NCBI GenBank assembly: GCA_011053245.1
Contig: DRGS01000091.1
Span: 1-15,460, forward strand
Direction of reading: 5' to 3'
From: Phycisphaerales bacterium
GTDB lineage: Bacteria; Planctomycetota; Phycisphaerae; Sedimentisphaerales; Anaerohalosphaeraceae
Length of the DNA stretch: 15,460 nt
The notes under the pieces are model-generated. The model searched no databases. It had not been told where the DNA came from and was given only the letters and a program-made list of their open reading frames with translations. The translations under genes and the position numbers were made by a program. This document shows, piece by piece, positions 1 to 7,600 of the stretch. Positions within the stretch are counted from its first letter, which is position 1, and each line of letters opens with the position of its first letter.

Positions 1-167
1 ATTTAATATTGATAGAAAAAATAAATGTGCAGACAGTGCATGCATCTCCGAAATTCTCTTTCGGCGACACATCCGAATACAACAGATTTCGTTTGCTCCG
101 TACCATAAACGCCCCTATTCAGGTGGAGAAACCAGCCTACTGTACTATGTTGATAAACAGGAGAAAT

Positions 168-186
168 AAAGGGGTCAGAAACCTTT
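168..186. repeat. Short REP-like hairpin
   Basis: AAAGG (168-172) and CCTTT (182-186) form an inverted repeat around the loop core GGTCAGAAA. The block resembles, from memory, the ends of REP/RAYT-type palindromic elements with an AAAGGGGTCAG core, but no tyrosine transposase gene is present, so it could be a remnant or chance. Family assignment is weak. Confidence 0.25.
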
Positions 187-301
187 TTCGACTTCGCCCT
201 TACCAACTTCACTTAGTCCACAAAATACTAATCCAAAACCAACGACTTGTAAAGCACATTCCTCGCGTTTATGCAAAAATTTTTCACTATTTTCCCTCGC
301 C

Positions 302-321
302 AGTGCCAACCGTATGGCACT
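302..321. repeat. Inverted repeat AGTGCCA / TGGCACT
   Basis: A perfect 7-bp inverted repeat, AGTGCCA at 302-308 and TGGCACT at 315-321, is separated by 6 nt. It lies in a gene-free stretch and has no T-tract beside it, so it does not look like a terminator. It could be an operator-like dyad or part of a degenerate repeat element. Confidence 0.4.
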
Positions 322-378
322 CACCCTCATTTTTAGCCCGTTATCCACGATTATTTTTTAAAAAAAAGAAAAGCTTGT

Positions 379-423
379 CCCTGCCTGTAGTGAGCGCTGT
401 CGAACTGCATGCTCTAAGCAGGG
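379..423. repeat. Inverted repeat CCCTGC / GCAGGG
   Basis: CCCTGC at 379-384 is complementary to GCAGGG at 418-423. It follows a T6A8 run at about 355-368. The long 33-nt loop makes it a weak hairpin. It is recorded as part of the structured, gene-free start of the window. Confidence 0.25.
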
Positions 424-493
424 ATCCCACCCCTTAAAACACAAAAATTCCACAACTACCCCCTAAACCACCTAATCGCAGGCCAACCCTGCG

Positions 494-578
494 AACTTTT
501 AGCCCGCCGATTCATTCGGTGCGGTTGCTGTTAAAAGTTGCCATACAAAACCGTAAAAACCACCATTTGTATGGTAAC
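494..578. repeat. Two overlapping long hairpins, mutually exclusive
   Basis: The first structure pairs AACTTTTAGC (494-503) with GTTAAAAGTT (530-539), with an inner stem CCGC/GCGG (504-507 with 521-524) and CGA/TCG (508-510 with 516-518). The second pairs GTTGCCATACAAA (537-549) with TTTGTATGGTAAC (566-578), a 13-bp stem with a single G-U wobble and a 16-nt loop. The two share 537-539, so as RNA they would compete at their junction. No T-run follows on the plus strand. Function is unknown: a repeat unit, a structured RNA or operator DNA are all possible. Confidence 0.5.
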
Positions 579-620
579 TCTCCGCAGATAAAATCTTTCT
601 TCGTATTTTTCAAAATTCAC

Positions 621-649
621 TTGACTATTAATACCAAACTTTGTATAAT
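621..649 (+). promoter_or_regulatory. Strong sigma-70 type promoter without an obvious gene
   Basis: TTGACT (621-626), a 17-nt spacer and a perfect TATAAT (644-649) give a near-consensus housekeeping promoter, with expected transcription start near 656. The next credible gene on this strand starts about 750 nt downstream at 1401, so the promoter either makes a very long leader for the CheX-like gene or an untranslated RNA running through the AC-rich repeat. It was identified by motif and spacing only. Confidence 0.6.
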
Positions 650-879
650 AGCTAATTAACAATCAGGATAGATTGCTGCGGGTAAAGGGGCACAAAAACA
701 TGAAAAAACAACAAAAAATCCTAACTTTTTTTGTGAGGAGTTTTGGTTCCCTGCAAGGCACCGGTCTGCGTCCAAGCGAAGTAGTACGAGTGGTACGTCG
801 AGCGATGGACGACTGGCCGGCAACGCCGCAGGGGAGCAAAAGAACCTCAAAAACGGGAAATCACGTGATTTCGGAACAT

Positions 880-1250
880 AAAAAAATGAAAAACGAAGCC
901 AATTTCAACAGCATAAAATTGACCGTAACCTCTTGCAGTAGAGGTGGTTACAACGATTTTGCCCCCAAAACCCAAAACGGAGCAAACCCAAACAAAGCCA
1001 ATTTAAAGCCAATTTCCGCGCGGAGCTTTTTTCGGGAATCCCTTGGATTACAAAAAAACCTTTTTATGGGAAGCAAACCCAATTTCAAAAACCAGGAAAA
1101 CACTGCAAGTACTTGCAAAAGAGAGACTTACCCCAATTTACACCCCCAAACCAACAGAAAAAGCAAACCCAATCCAAACCCAATCAAAGCCAAACCAAAC
1201 CCAATCAAAGCCAATTTTAGCGCGGAGCTTATTTCGGATACAAGGCTTAG
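880..1250 (+). repeat. AC-rich degenerate dispersed repeat
   Basis: This stretch is built from short recurring words: AAAGCCAATTT, AAACCCAATC and CAAACCCAA, including a tandem run at about 1153-1215. A longer direct repeat is present at 1005-1036 and 1207-1238, both of the form AAAGCCAATTT..GCGCGGAGCTT.TTTCGG. It also holds an ACCTCT/AGAGGT hairpin (928-945) and the 14-bp perfect palindrome TGCAAGTACTTGCA (1104-1117). The frame is open from 673 to 1404, but its translation is low-complexity Asn/Pro/Lys-rich text with no domain. I recall similar Asn-Pro-Ile-Lys-Ala-Asn translations being called as hypothetical proteins across Phycisphaerae assemblies, which suggests a dispersed intergenic repeat rather than a gene. 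That link is from memory. Confidence 0.6.
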
Positions 1251-1306
1251 GCAAGGACCACGGACGATAAAATTTGCGATATTGAACCTAATGTCATGCA
1301 GAAAAT

Positions 1307-1334
1307 TTGACGAAGAAATAGCATCGACTATGCT
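1307..1334 (+). promoter_or_regulatory. Candidate sigma-70 promoter for the CheX-like gene
   Basis: TTGACG (1307-1312), a 16-nt spacer and TATGCT (1329-1334) form a plausible housekeeping promoter. The expected transcription start is near 1341, giving a leader of about 60 nt to the ATG at 1401. The match is moderate. Confidence 0.4.
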
Positions 1335-1400
1335 GATTTTTGGCACTATAAAGGGCAAAAAAACGACTATTACTACTAACTCTTTAGGAAAACGGAAGTT

Positions 1401-1892
1401 ATGACGAGTACGGAAACTGAATTCACAAGCGTATTATGGGACAGTGCAGCCGAGTCTTTTGAGACCATGATCATGTCTCCTATCACCGAGATCACCGAAG
1501 AGCAGTTCGGTATCGGTCTTGCTCCGTCTTATACCGGCTCGATCACCTTTATGGGCGGCCTCAAGGGCGTGATCCTCGTACAGTGCGAGACCGAAAGTGC
1601 CGCTGCGATCACTAAGAGTATGCTGATGATGGAGGCCGATGAAGAGGTTGAACCATCCGAGGTTAAGGACGCCATCGGGGAAGTGGCGAATCTTGTCCTT
1701 GGCGGATTCAAATCCCGCATCGCCGAGCAATACGGTGACATAGATATATCGATCCCGACTGTTATCGAGGGTCAGGAAGTTCGGCCCGCCATCGGTGCCG
1801 GCGCGAGCAGGTGCAATGTCTACGGTAAAGCCGACAATTTCGTGGTTGGCATTTCAATCGTGTGCAAATCCACCGATGTATATAAAACATAG
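1401..1892 (+). CDS. CheX-like chemotaxis phosphatase / CheC-CheX-FliY family protein
   Basis: The 163-residue product matches the CheX family in size and layout. These are small soluble proteins, often dimeric, that remove phosphate from receiver domains such as CheY. The signature E-x-x-N is visible as E94 and N97 in the helix from D90 to K104, the position of the catalytic Glu and Asn of CheX; the preceding strand (about 45-62) and the Gly-rich C-terminal half also fit. The ATG has a modest purine-rich stretch (AGGAAAACGGAAG) just upstream. The gene converges on rsmH with 23 nt between stops. No chemotaxis kinase or receptor is in the window, but two receiver-only proteins lie 1.8 kb downstream and are natural candidate substrates (inference). 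Family assignment is fairly sure; the substrate is unknown. Confidence 0.8.
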   Translation: MTSTETEFTSVLWDSAAESFETMIMSPITEITEEQFGIGLAPSYTGSITFMGGLKGVILVQCETESAAAITKSMLMMEADEEVEPSEVKDAIGEVANLVLGGFKSRIAEQYGDIDISIPTVIEGQEVRPAIGAGASRCNVYGKADNFVVGISIVCKSTDVYKT

Positions 1893-1915
1893 CGTAAAGA
1901 GGCGGGATTAGGTTT

Positions 1916-2896
1916 TTATTGATCCGACCGGATCGCCCATCGGAATTTCGCCGATGCGCTCCTCGGATTTTTAACGACCTCTCCGGTCCGTGGCGTTAGA
2001 GCGTTTTTTGAAATGCTCTCATAAATACCGTCATCGCAGTTTTGGCGGAAATTATTTTTCACGAGTCGGTCCTCGCCGCTGTGAAAACAAATTATTCCAA
2101 TGCGACCGCCCGCCTTGAGGCATTTCGGCGCATCGTTAAGGAGTTGTGTTAAGCTGCCAAGCTCGTCGTTTACCATTATGCGTAAAGTTTGGAACGTTCT
2201 GGCTGCCGGATGAAGCTGACCGAAACTGCTTTTTTTCTGCTGTTTCTTCCAGGTTCTTTCGGTCATACCTTTAGCGTTTAGCACCAGACGAACAAGCTGG
2301 GATGTTGTGGCGATGGGTGCTGATATTCGCTGGCCGACGATGCAAGTAGCTATTATCTCATGGTCAGGCTCGTCGGAAAGCTCAAGCAGCGCGTTTGATA
2401 ATTCTTCCTGCGAAAGGGTTGCCAGAAGATCGGCTCCGGTTATGGTCAGCCGCTGGTCCATCCGCATATCCAGCGGGCCGTCACTTTTATAACTTATGCC
2501 GCGTGAAGCGTCGTCGACCTGCATACTCGAAACACCGATGTCGGCGAAGATCACGTCGGCTTGGTCGATGCCTTCAAATTCCAGGACATCTTCAATTTCC
2601 GAAAAATTTCGCCGGTGAAATCTCACTGCCGGCCCTGCGACTGAAAGTCGACGTCGAGTCCGGGTCAATTGGCTGCTGTCGACATCCAGACCTATGAACT
2701 TTCCTGTCGGGCCGATACACTTTATGAAGTGTTTTGCGTGGCCGCCATAGCCCAATGTGCAATCGACGACGATCTGTCCGGGGGCTGGTTTTAGTGAGGC
2801 TATGACCTCCTGGACCATGATCGGAACGTGAGTATCGGGCTCTGTCTTGCCCTTTGCCCTGAGGGCTAAACGCTTTTTATGTTTTTTGGGCGGCAT
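1916..2896 (-). CDS. rsmH: 16S rRNA (cytosine(1402)-N(4))-methyltransferase RsmH
   Basis: RsmH (MraW) uses S-adenosylmethionine to methylate N4 of C1402 in the 16S rRNA decoding centre. From the chosen start the product is 326 residues, close to the usual 300-320. Visible motifs: the family N-terminus HVPIMVQEV, the SAM-binding loop D45-C-T-L-G-Y-G-G-H53, the block from about 120 to 148 (DIGVSSMQVDDASRG, then SDGPLDMRM), HPAARTFQ..RI.VN, and FHSGEDRLVK near 271. The frame extends 17 codons further to an ATG at 2947, but those residues are unlike the family; neither start has a clear ribosome site, and ATG 2896 gives the normal N-terminal length. The gene stands alone, without mraZ, ftsL or other division genes. 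A few lysine-rich residues precede the domain. Confidence 0.93.
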   Translation of the reverse strand: MPPKKHKKRLALRAKGKTEPDTHVPIMVQEVIASLKPAPGQIVVDCTLGYGGHAKHFIKCIGPTGKFIGLDVDSSQLTRTRRRLSVAGPAVRFHRRNFSEIEDVLEFEGIDQADVIFADIGVSSMQVDDASRGISYKSDGPLDMRMDQRLTITGADLLATLSQEELSNALLELSDEPDHEIIATCIVGQRISAPIATTSQLVRLVLNAKGMTERTWKKQQKKSSFGQLHPAARTFQTLRIMVNDELGSLTQLLNDAPKCLKAGGRIGIICFHSGEDRLVKNNFRQNCDDGIYESISKNALTPRTGEVVKNPRSASAKFRWAIRSDQ

Positions 2897-2974
2897 ATAT
2901 GGATAATATACCGGAAATGAGGCTCTGTCACAACATCGCCGGGGCAATGATCAATTAATAGTTACAAATCGGAA

Positions 2975-2991
2975 CTTTTGCTTATCAAAAG
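2975..2991. repeat. Inverted repeat CTTTTG-N5-CAAAAG between divergent genes
   Basis: CTTTTG (2975-2980) and CAAAAG (2986-2991) form a perfect 6-bp inverted repeat with a 5-nt centre, midway between the divergent rsmH and PAS genes. Placement and symmetry suit a small regulator site, but nothing identifies the binding protein. Confidence 0.3.
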
Positions 2992-3048
2992 CATGATATT
3001 TTGCCGAATGTTGTTTGAATAGTTTTTTTCACCAAATATGGGGATATC

Positions 3049-3486
3049 ATGGAAAAGGTGTCAGTAATCCAAGACAGTACAACCCGGAAACAACTTTCGT
3101 CAATCGCCTGCTGCTGGCGTCAGGATAGAGGCAGCGTTTCAGTAAAAACCCCTGACGCTCTCTATTATTCTATGAATCTTTCGAGCGGTAGTTTCGATTA
3201 TGTCGGGCCCGGAGACGCGGGCATTTGCGGTCTTAAGGCTGGACAGATAAAGGCTTTAGGGCTTCGTGGTTTCGAGGCGCGGATCCATCCTGATGACCGC
3301 AATCGCCTTGCGTGTGAATTCGAGAGTGATATGGACCATGAGGATATTGTTCCAGTGATCGAATATCGTTTGCGCGGGGAAAACGGGGCATACCACTGGT
3401 TTCGCGACAGCCGGGATGTGATCTATGCCGACGACGGCAGTCCACGGGCCATCGCGGGCATGCTGTCTGCTATCATTAGCGGCTGA
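3049..3486 (+). CDS. Single-domain PAS (PAS_3 fold) protein
   Basis: The 145-residue soluble protein is essentially one PAS domain, roughly residues 35-143, after a short N-terminal lead. Diagnostic features are a HPDD motif (about residue 82), then EYRLRGENGAYHWFRDSR and a closing strand with DDGSPRAIAGM, the pattern of the PAS_3 subclass. No kinase, cyclase or DNA-binding domain follows, so it can only act through partner proteins or by binding a ligand. The ATG has GGGGA about 5 nt upstream. It opens the plus-strand signalling block, 164 nt ahead of the first response regulator, which has its own promoter. Ligand and partner are unknown; a sensor module or connector for the downstream kinase is one possibility. 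Confidence 0.8.
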   Translation: MEKVSVIQDSTTRKQLSSIACCWRQDRGSVSVKTPDALYYSMNLSSGSFDYVGPGDAGICGLKAGQIKALGLRGFEARIHPDDRNRLACEFESDMDHEDIVPVIEYRLRGENGAYHWFRDSRDVIYADDGSPRAIAGMLSAIISG

Positions 3487-3554
3487 GCGTGCGTTCGGTT
3501 TGGCGATATTTTTGCAGTTTCATAGTTTTTTTTTATATTTTCTCATGTTCCTGT

Positions 3555-3582
3555 TTGACACTGCAATGCTATGTGGTAGAAT
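3555..3582 (+). promoter_or_regulatory. Strong extended -10 sigma-70 promoter for the response-regulator/kinase operon
   Basis: A consensus TTGACA (3555-3560) is followed by a 16-nt spacer and TAGAAT (3577-3582), with TG at 3574-3575 in the extended -10 position. The expected start is near 3589, giving a leader of about 60 nt to the ATG at 3651. It would separate the downstream genes from the PAS gene and keep the two regulators and the kinase constitutively expressed. Confidence 0.65.
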
Positions 3583-3650
3583 ACCAATTCAGGTTGTAGA
3601 TTGTAGATCGGGTACCAACGATTGACTAGGTTCTATGAGAGGCTTTGATC

Positions 3651-4088
3651 ATGAACGACAGTGTAGTTATACTTATAGCCGAAGACGACGATGGCCATTT
3701 CTCACTCATCACAAAGAATCTTACCCGCGCGGGCATCTGTAATCAAGTTATCCAGTTCCGTGACGGGCAGGAAACTCTTGATTTTCTTCTCGGAGAAGGC
3801 AGCGGACCGAAGCGAGTTGAAAACATGCCTTATATTCTGCTGCTTGACATCCGCATGCCGAAAGTCGATGGTATCGCGGTACTGAAAAGACTCAAAGATG
3901 ACGCCTCTCTTAGTCGAATGCCTGTTGTGATGTTAACAACAACCGATGACCCGGAAGAAGTTGACCTTTGCCATGGCCTCGGTTGCAGTATGTATGTCGC
4001 CAAGCCGGTCGAGTATGATGATTTCACGCACATGATCAGAAAGATGGGCGCTTTTTTCTCAATAGTTCAAGTGCCTGTATTAGTATAA
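3651..4088 (+). CDS. Receiver-only response regulator (first of a tandem pair)
   Basis: The 145-residue protein is a lone REC domain of the Rcp1-like kind that carries an extended loop after helix 1. Key residues are E11-D12-D13 (metal site), D66 in LLLDIRMPKVDG (phosphoacceptor), the LTTTDD switch region and K118-P119. No output domain follows. The frame opens six bases earlier with a TTG at 3645, but GAGAGG at 3637-3642 is properly spaced (8 nt) for ATG 3651, and this start aligns residue for residue with the paralogue downstream. Such proteins shuttle phosphoryl groups or bind targets directly. The kinase 570 nt downstream and the CheX-like phosphatase upstream are candidate partners by context only. 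Confidence 0.9.
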   Translation: MNDSVVILIAEDDDGHFSLITKNLTRAGICNQVIQFRDGQETLDFLLGEGSGPKRVENMPYILLLDIRMPKVDGIAVLKRLKDDASLSRMPVVMLTTTDDPEEVDLCHGLGCSMYVAKPVEYDDFTHMIRKMGAFFSIVQVPVLV

Positions 4089-4117
4089 CAACGTAGAAGT
4101 AAAACGAGTTGAAAAAC

Positions 4118-4603
4118 ATGAGAGACGATGCGGTAATATTGGTTGCCGAAGACGATGCGGGGCATTTTGTCCTCGTAAAGAAAAATCTTTGGCGGTCATG
4201 CGTAACGAATGACATTTTTCATTTCAAAGACGGTCAGGAGGTTCTTGACTTTCTTTTTCAAACAGGCGACGGGCCTTCACTTGCCGAGGGTACGCCGTAT
4301 CTGCTTTTGCTTGACATCCGTATGCCAAAAGTTGACGGACTGGAAGTGCTGACTCAATTGAGAGCCAGTGATCAACTGAAAAAGATGCCTGTGATCATTT
4401 TGACAACAACCGATGAAGCCGAAGAAGTGGACCGCTGCTACGACCTTGGATGCAGCTTTTATATTGTCAAACCTGCGAATTATAACGATTTCATGTCAAC
4501 AGTGGAACAATTAGGGGCCTTTCTGTCATTGCCCGGAGTAAAGTTCCCCACGTTGAATGAAGCAACAACAAGTAAGAAAACTTTAGGAGTAGATTTGAAA
4601 TAA
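4118..4603 (+). CDS. Receiver-only response regulator (second of a tandem pair)
   Basis: This 161-residue protein is a second lone REC domain. By hand alignment it is about 55 percent identical to the preceding gene over some 137 residues, with the same D66 phosphoacceptor and K118-P119, so the pair arose by tandem duplication. It differs by a Lys/Thr/Ser-rich tail of about 20 residues after the domain (from about residue 141), which the first copy lacks. A TTG at 4109 is an alternative start; ATG 4118 gives the same N-terminal length as the paralogue. It lies 29 nt after its paralogue and 52 nt before the kinase, in one likely operon. The divergent tails and helix 5 surfaces suggest different partners. 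Confidence 0.9.
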   Translation: MRDDAVILVAEDDAGHFVLVKKNLWRSCVTNDIFHFKDGQEVLDFLFQTGDGPSLAEGTPYLLLLDIRMPKVDGLEVLTQLRASDQLKKMPVIILTTTDEAEEVDRCYDLGCSFYIVKPANYNDFMSTVEQLGAFLSLPGVKFPTLNEATTSKKTLGVDLK

Positions 4604-4625
4604 TCGTTGCGTAAAAGTTAGTATC

Positions 4626-4650
4626 ATCCTTTTTTTTTTGAAAGGAGGAT
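4626..4650 (+). promoter_or_regulatory. Strong ribosome site that can be masked by a pyrimidine tract
   Basis: The near-perfect Shine-Dalgarno AAAGGAGG (4641-4648) decides the kinase start at ATG 4656, 7 nt downstream, over the upstream TTG at 4638. Just before it lies ATCCT followed by a run of Ts (4626-4639). TCCTTT (4627-4632) can pair with AAAGGA (4641-4646), or ATCCT with AGGAT (4646-4650), hiding the ribosome site in a small AU-rich hairpin. Confidence 0.4.
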
Positions 4651-4655
4651 TGACT

Positions 4656-7600
4656 ATGGCAATGGATGCCTCCCAGTATAAGATTCTTGTTGTGGAGGAT
4701 GACTTAGGGCTTGCGACGCTTGTTGCCCGGTGTCTTGAGCGTGAAGGCTTTGCGACCGCATTGGCGGCGAATGGCGCTCAAGCAATCGAGTATCTTACCC
4801 ATGAGCAGAATGTTTTTATGCTTTTGGACTATAAGCTCGGCGATATGAATGCCTGCAAACTGATAGAGACCCTCAATTCGCGTAACATCAGTGTACCTTT
4901 CATAGTGCTTACCGGTCATGGTAACGAAACTGTGGCGGTAGATATGATGAAGCTTGGTGCCCGTGATTATGTGGTAAAAACGGTTTCCTTTCTTGACCTT
5001 CTCCCGACAGTCGTACATCAGGTGATCGCGGAACTTGGCCTTGAAGAAGAACTCGAACGAACTCAGGAAGCGCTTCGCAAAGAAAAGACCCACCTTCTGA
5101 ATAATATCCCCGATCTGGTTTTTCAGGTTGATCTTGATGGTAACTTCACTTCTCTGAATCCGGCAGTGACTAATATCTTAGGCTATCACTGCGATGAAAT
5201 GCTGGGTAAGACTATCGCCGAGTTCCTGCATCCTGACGAGATCAAGTTTGTGAAAAACGATCATAAGGCTGTGATCAACGGTCAGAAAATATTAAGACAC
5301 CCGATCCGCTTTCTTCATAGAGACGGGTCCATACGTTGGCTTGAAGGGAATATCGTTACCCTTTATGACCGCCAAAAACGCCCTGCCGGCATAAGCGCTA
5401 TCTACCAGGATATTACACAAAAGAAATTGGCCCATGATGCGTTAAATCAGGCCCAGGAGCGCAACATTCTCTTAGCCGATACATCCCCAAGCATTGTACT
5501 TGAACTGGATTTGAAGTATAACGTCGTTTCCTATAACAAGGCAGCGGGTCATTTTTTCAGTTTTGCAGAAACTAATCGCTCGGCGGATAGGTCTTGTACG
5601 GACTTTTTCAGTAATAACTGGCACGAGTCGGTGAATAAGGCATTAGACACTGCACAGAAGGGTCAGGAGACACAAATTACGGCTCAGATGACCGGGGCCG
5701 ATGAAGATTTGCACTGGTTTGACATTGTATTTTCGCCACTTAAGAATGGCGATGGTAGTGTGATCAATATAATCGCGACGGCCTGGGATGTTTCTGCGCG
5801 TGTGAGACGTGAAGATGATATCCAGCGTTCCCTTGTGAAAAAGGAAAGACTGGCAGAGGAAGCTACGATCCTTCAGGAGATATCGCTTGCGGCTACTTAC
5901 GGCGATGAGATGGATAGCAATCGAGTAATTGAAACGGCTATGACACGATCTCTTGAGCATATTCGCAGCTATGCCGCTTTCGGATATATTGTCAATGACC
6001 TTGATAACATTGAGCCGGTCTGTCAGAGTAAGGATATAAAAGACGAACTCAGCGATCGCTTCAATGGGCTGCTGACGGTGGATAAAGTCGGCTCGGTGAT
6101 CAAATCTCTGCGCACCCCTAAGCGAATAGAGAATACCGCCATTTACGATGTTGCCGGTTACAATATTGTCGTTCATGAAATGTTCGACTCGGCTGTGATC
6201 GTTCCGCTTGTTAACGGCGGGAAATGCCATGGTTTCCTGGTGTTTATCGATACAAGTAAAAAACTTGAAGATGCTATGGAATTTTTCAGGCTTATCGGTC
6301 ATTGTGCGGGTTTGGCACTTGCTAATGTCCAGGTCTTTTTGTCCACTTCTACAAGCCTGAAACACAGGATGGTTCAACTTGAAAACTTCAGCCGTCTGAG
6401 CCTTATCGCGACCGGCAGAGAACAGATCAGCGAAGCTCTTGAAGCAATTATCGAATCCAGCGTAAGTTTTCTCAGGGGTGAGGCTGGTATTGTGCTGCTT
6501 TACAATAAACCGGCAGGTATGTTATTTGGTGTTGCGGGGACTGGCCTTATCAGTGAGGACATACAAAGTTTGACCCTATCGGAAAGTGACAGCCTTGCGT
6601 GGCAGTGCCTTCGGCAAAAGCAAACTATGTATTGCAGAGATATAAACGATCCCGAACATTCCATCGACAATGGGCTGGCAAGCTTGACAGAAAAGTCCCT
6701 GCTGTGCGTACCGCTGGTTGATAACGACGATGCGATCGGGGTTGCGGTGATCCTCGATCAAGGATCCCCTTTCGATGCCAGCCATACAGGAGTCCTCGAA
6801 GCGTTCTCCCGATTAGCGGTGCAGTCAATACGTCATATCCGTCTAACCGAAAAGGCGGCGGAACTGGATCAGAAGCTTGCCGAGATCCGAAAGATTTCCA
6901 GAACGATAAGGTCAAGCCGTGACATCAATTCGGCACTAAGACAGGTCTGCCAGGGAGCAATAGATATCATCGGCGCTGAAATGGCATGGATAGGCATCCT
7001 TACCAAGGATGCAAACCAGATCACATATCGAACGCACGCCGGAAGAGGCGCTGAATATCTCGAACAGGTAAAAATACCTCTGGACGACACGTCCAAGGCT
7101 ATCGGTCCGACGGCAGCGGCAATAGTAACGGGCGAGCCTGCGATAGTAAACAACATGATCACAGACGACAGGATGCAAAAACTCGCAAAGGAGCAGAACT
7201 TCAATTCCTGTTGCGCGGTTCCCATTATCAGTAAGAACGAACCTCTTGGCGCGTTAACATTATTCCATAGTCAGCCGGGCGTTTTTTCAGATCAAAACGT
7301 AACTCTACTTGAAGAGTTCAGCGATCTGGCGGCGACAGCTATCGCAAATGTTCGCCTGCGACGTACACTTCTGGAATCAGAGAGCTTGAAAGAAATAATT
7401 CTGCAAAGTGTAACGCAGGCCCTTGTTCTGGTTGACTGGACGGGTTCTGTTGTTACGGCTAATATTGCTGCCGAGAAGCTCTTTAACCGCAAGGCGTCCG
7501 ATTTTAAGAACCGTTACTACACGGAAATATTTACTGAAAATAATCCTGTCGCTGACCTGGTCGAAAAATGGCTTCATGACCGAAGTGTCGAGCAGAACTG

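Noticed and set aside
9..437. Open frame of 142 codons on the plus strand
   Set aside because: No ribosome site, no recognisable domain, random-looking composition, and it runs through several inverted repeats.
1341..1357. Sigma-54-like TGGCAC...GGGCA before the CheX-like gene
   Set aside because: The GG and GC elements are 11 nt apart instead of 10, and the -12 part lacks TTGC.
673..1404. Open frame of 243 codons overlapping the CheX-like gene start
   Set aside because: The translation is low-complexity Asn/Pro/Lys text produced by the AC-rich repeat; it lacks a ribosome site for a likely start and any family resemblance.
3003..3010. GCCGAATG resembling a sigma-28 -10 element before the PAS gene
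   Set aside because: Only five of eight positions match and there is no TAAA at the required distance.
5643..6377. Open frame of 244 codons on the minus strand
   Set aside because: It is antisense to the GAF region of the kinase and shows no domain or start signals.
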